This document shows positions 42,187 to 42,212 of a stretch of DNA of 42,212 nucleotides, in pieces (positions within the stretch are counted from its first letter, which is position 1; each line of letters starts with the position of its first letter). Origin of the DNA: CAG-791 sp002390025 (GTDB lineage Bacteria > Bacillota > Clostridia > Lachnospirales > Lachnospiraceae). Location of the stretch: contig CAMNLR010000131.1 of the NCBI GenBank assembly GCA_946543465.1, positions 1 through 42,212 on the forward strand, written 5' to 3'. Both the position numbers and the translations under genes were made by a program. Below the pieces are notes generated by a model that was not told the origin of the DNA, made no database searches, and saw only the letters and a program-made list of their open reading frames with translations.

Positions 42187-42212
42187 AAACGGCGTTCGCC
42201 CCATTCGCGGAG

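Overview
The window looks like chromosome from an anaerobic Gram-positive member of the Clostridia, most likely Lachnospiraceae. This is inferred from the GC-rich coding sequence with strong AGGAG-type ribosome sites, the orphan CUT1 sugar importer, the ECF-type vitamin transporter, and the rpiB / tsaE-tsaB-rimI / RNase Z run. No ribosomal RNA, tRNA, transposase, integrase or cas gene was seen, so it reads as resident chromosome with accessory patches.

Region 1 (119-8154) is a signalling locus. Two paralogous single-pass TPR proteins flank a transmembrane Ser/Thr kinase with a C-terminal TPR tail. A convergent gene encodes a zinc-ribbon / multi-pass membrane / FHA protein. That protein carries an E-T-T-T-V-L sequence just before its FHA domain, resembling the kinase target site of GarA/OdhI-type FHA proteins. 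Together they suggest a membrane phospho-Thr relay that senses something outside the cell.

Region 2 (8425-15631) holds a heterodimeric ABC exporter pair preceded by a possible leader peptide, a small membrane protein, a CYTH phosphatase-like protein divergent from a DUF1624-type membrane protein, and a VTT/DedA-like membrane protein. Region 3 (15812-20923) has a TetR regulator, a near-perfect 24-bp palindrome, a 1210-residue exported coiled-coil protein with DG repeats, and a MntP-like membrane protein.

Region 4 (21225-29605) is a sucrose/fructo-oligosaccharide locus. A LacI regulator is divergent from GH32 fructosidase, solute-binding lipoprotein and two permeases, with no ATPase. The AT-rich divergent intergenic segment has two near-consensus promoters and about ten TGTNAMA motifs. 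A phosphoglucomutase gene converges on the operon across a block of terminators and a 5 x 20-bp tandem repeat.

Region 5 (30147-35914) has three GT2-type glycosyltransferases, a coiled-coil tail-anchored protein and a flavin-reductase-like protein. Region 6 (36001-42110) is housekeeping: murA, a RibU-like ECF S component, rpiB, tsaE, tsaB, rimI and RNase Z. It contains a CRISPR-like or REP-like repeat pair, an exact 20-bp duplication over the tsaE start that creates an overlapping mini-ORF, and a TATGC-rich repetitive stretch before rimI. All motif and structure calls were made by reading the sequence; no database search or folding program was run.
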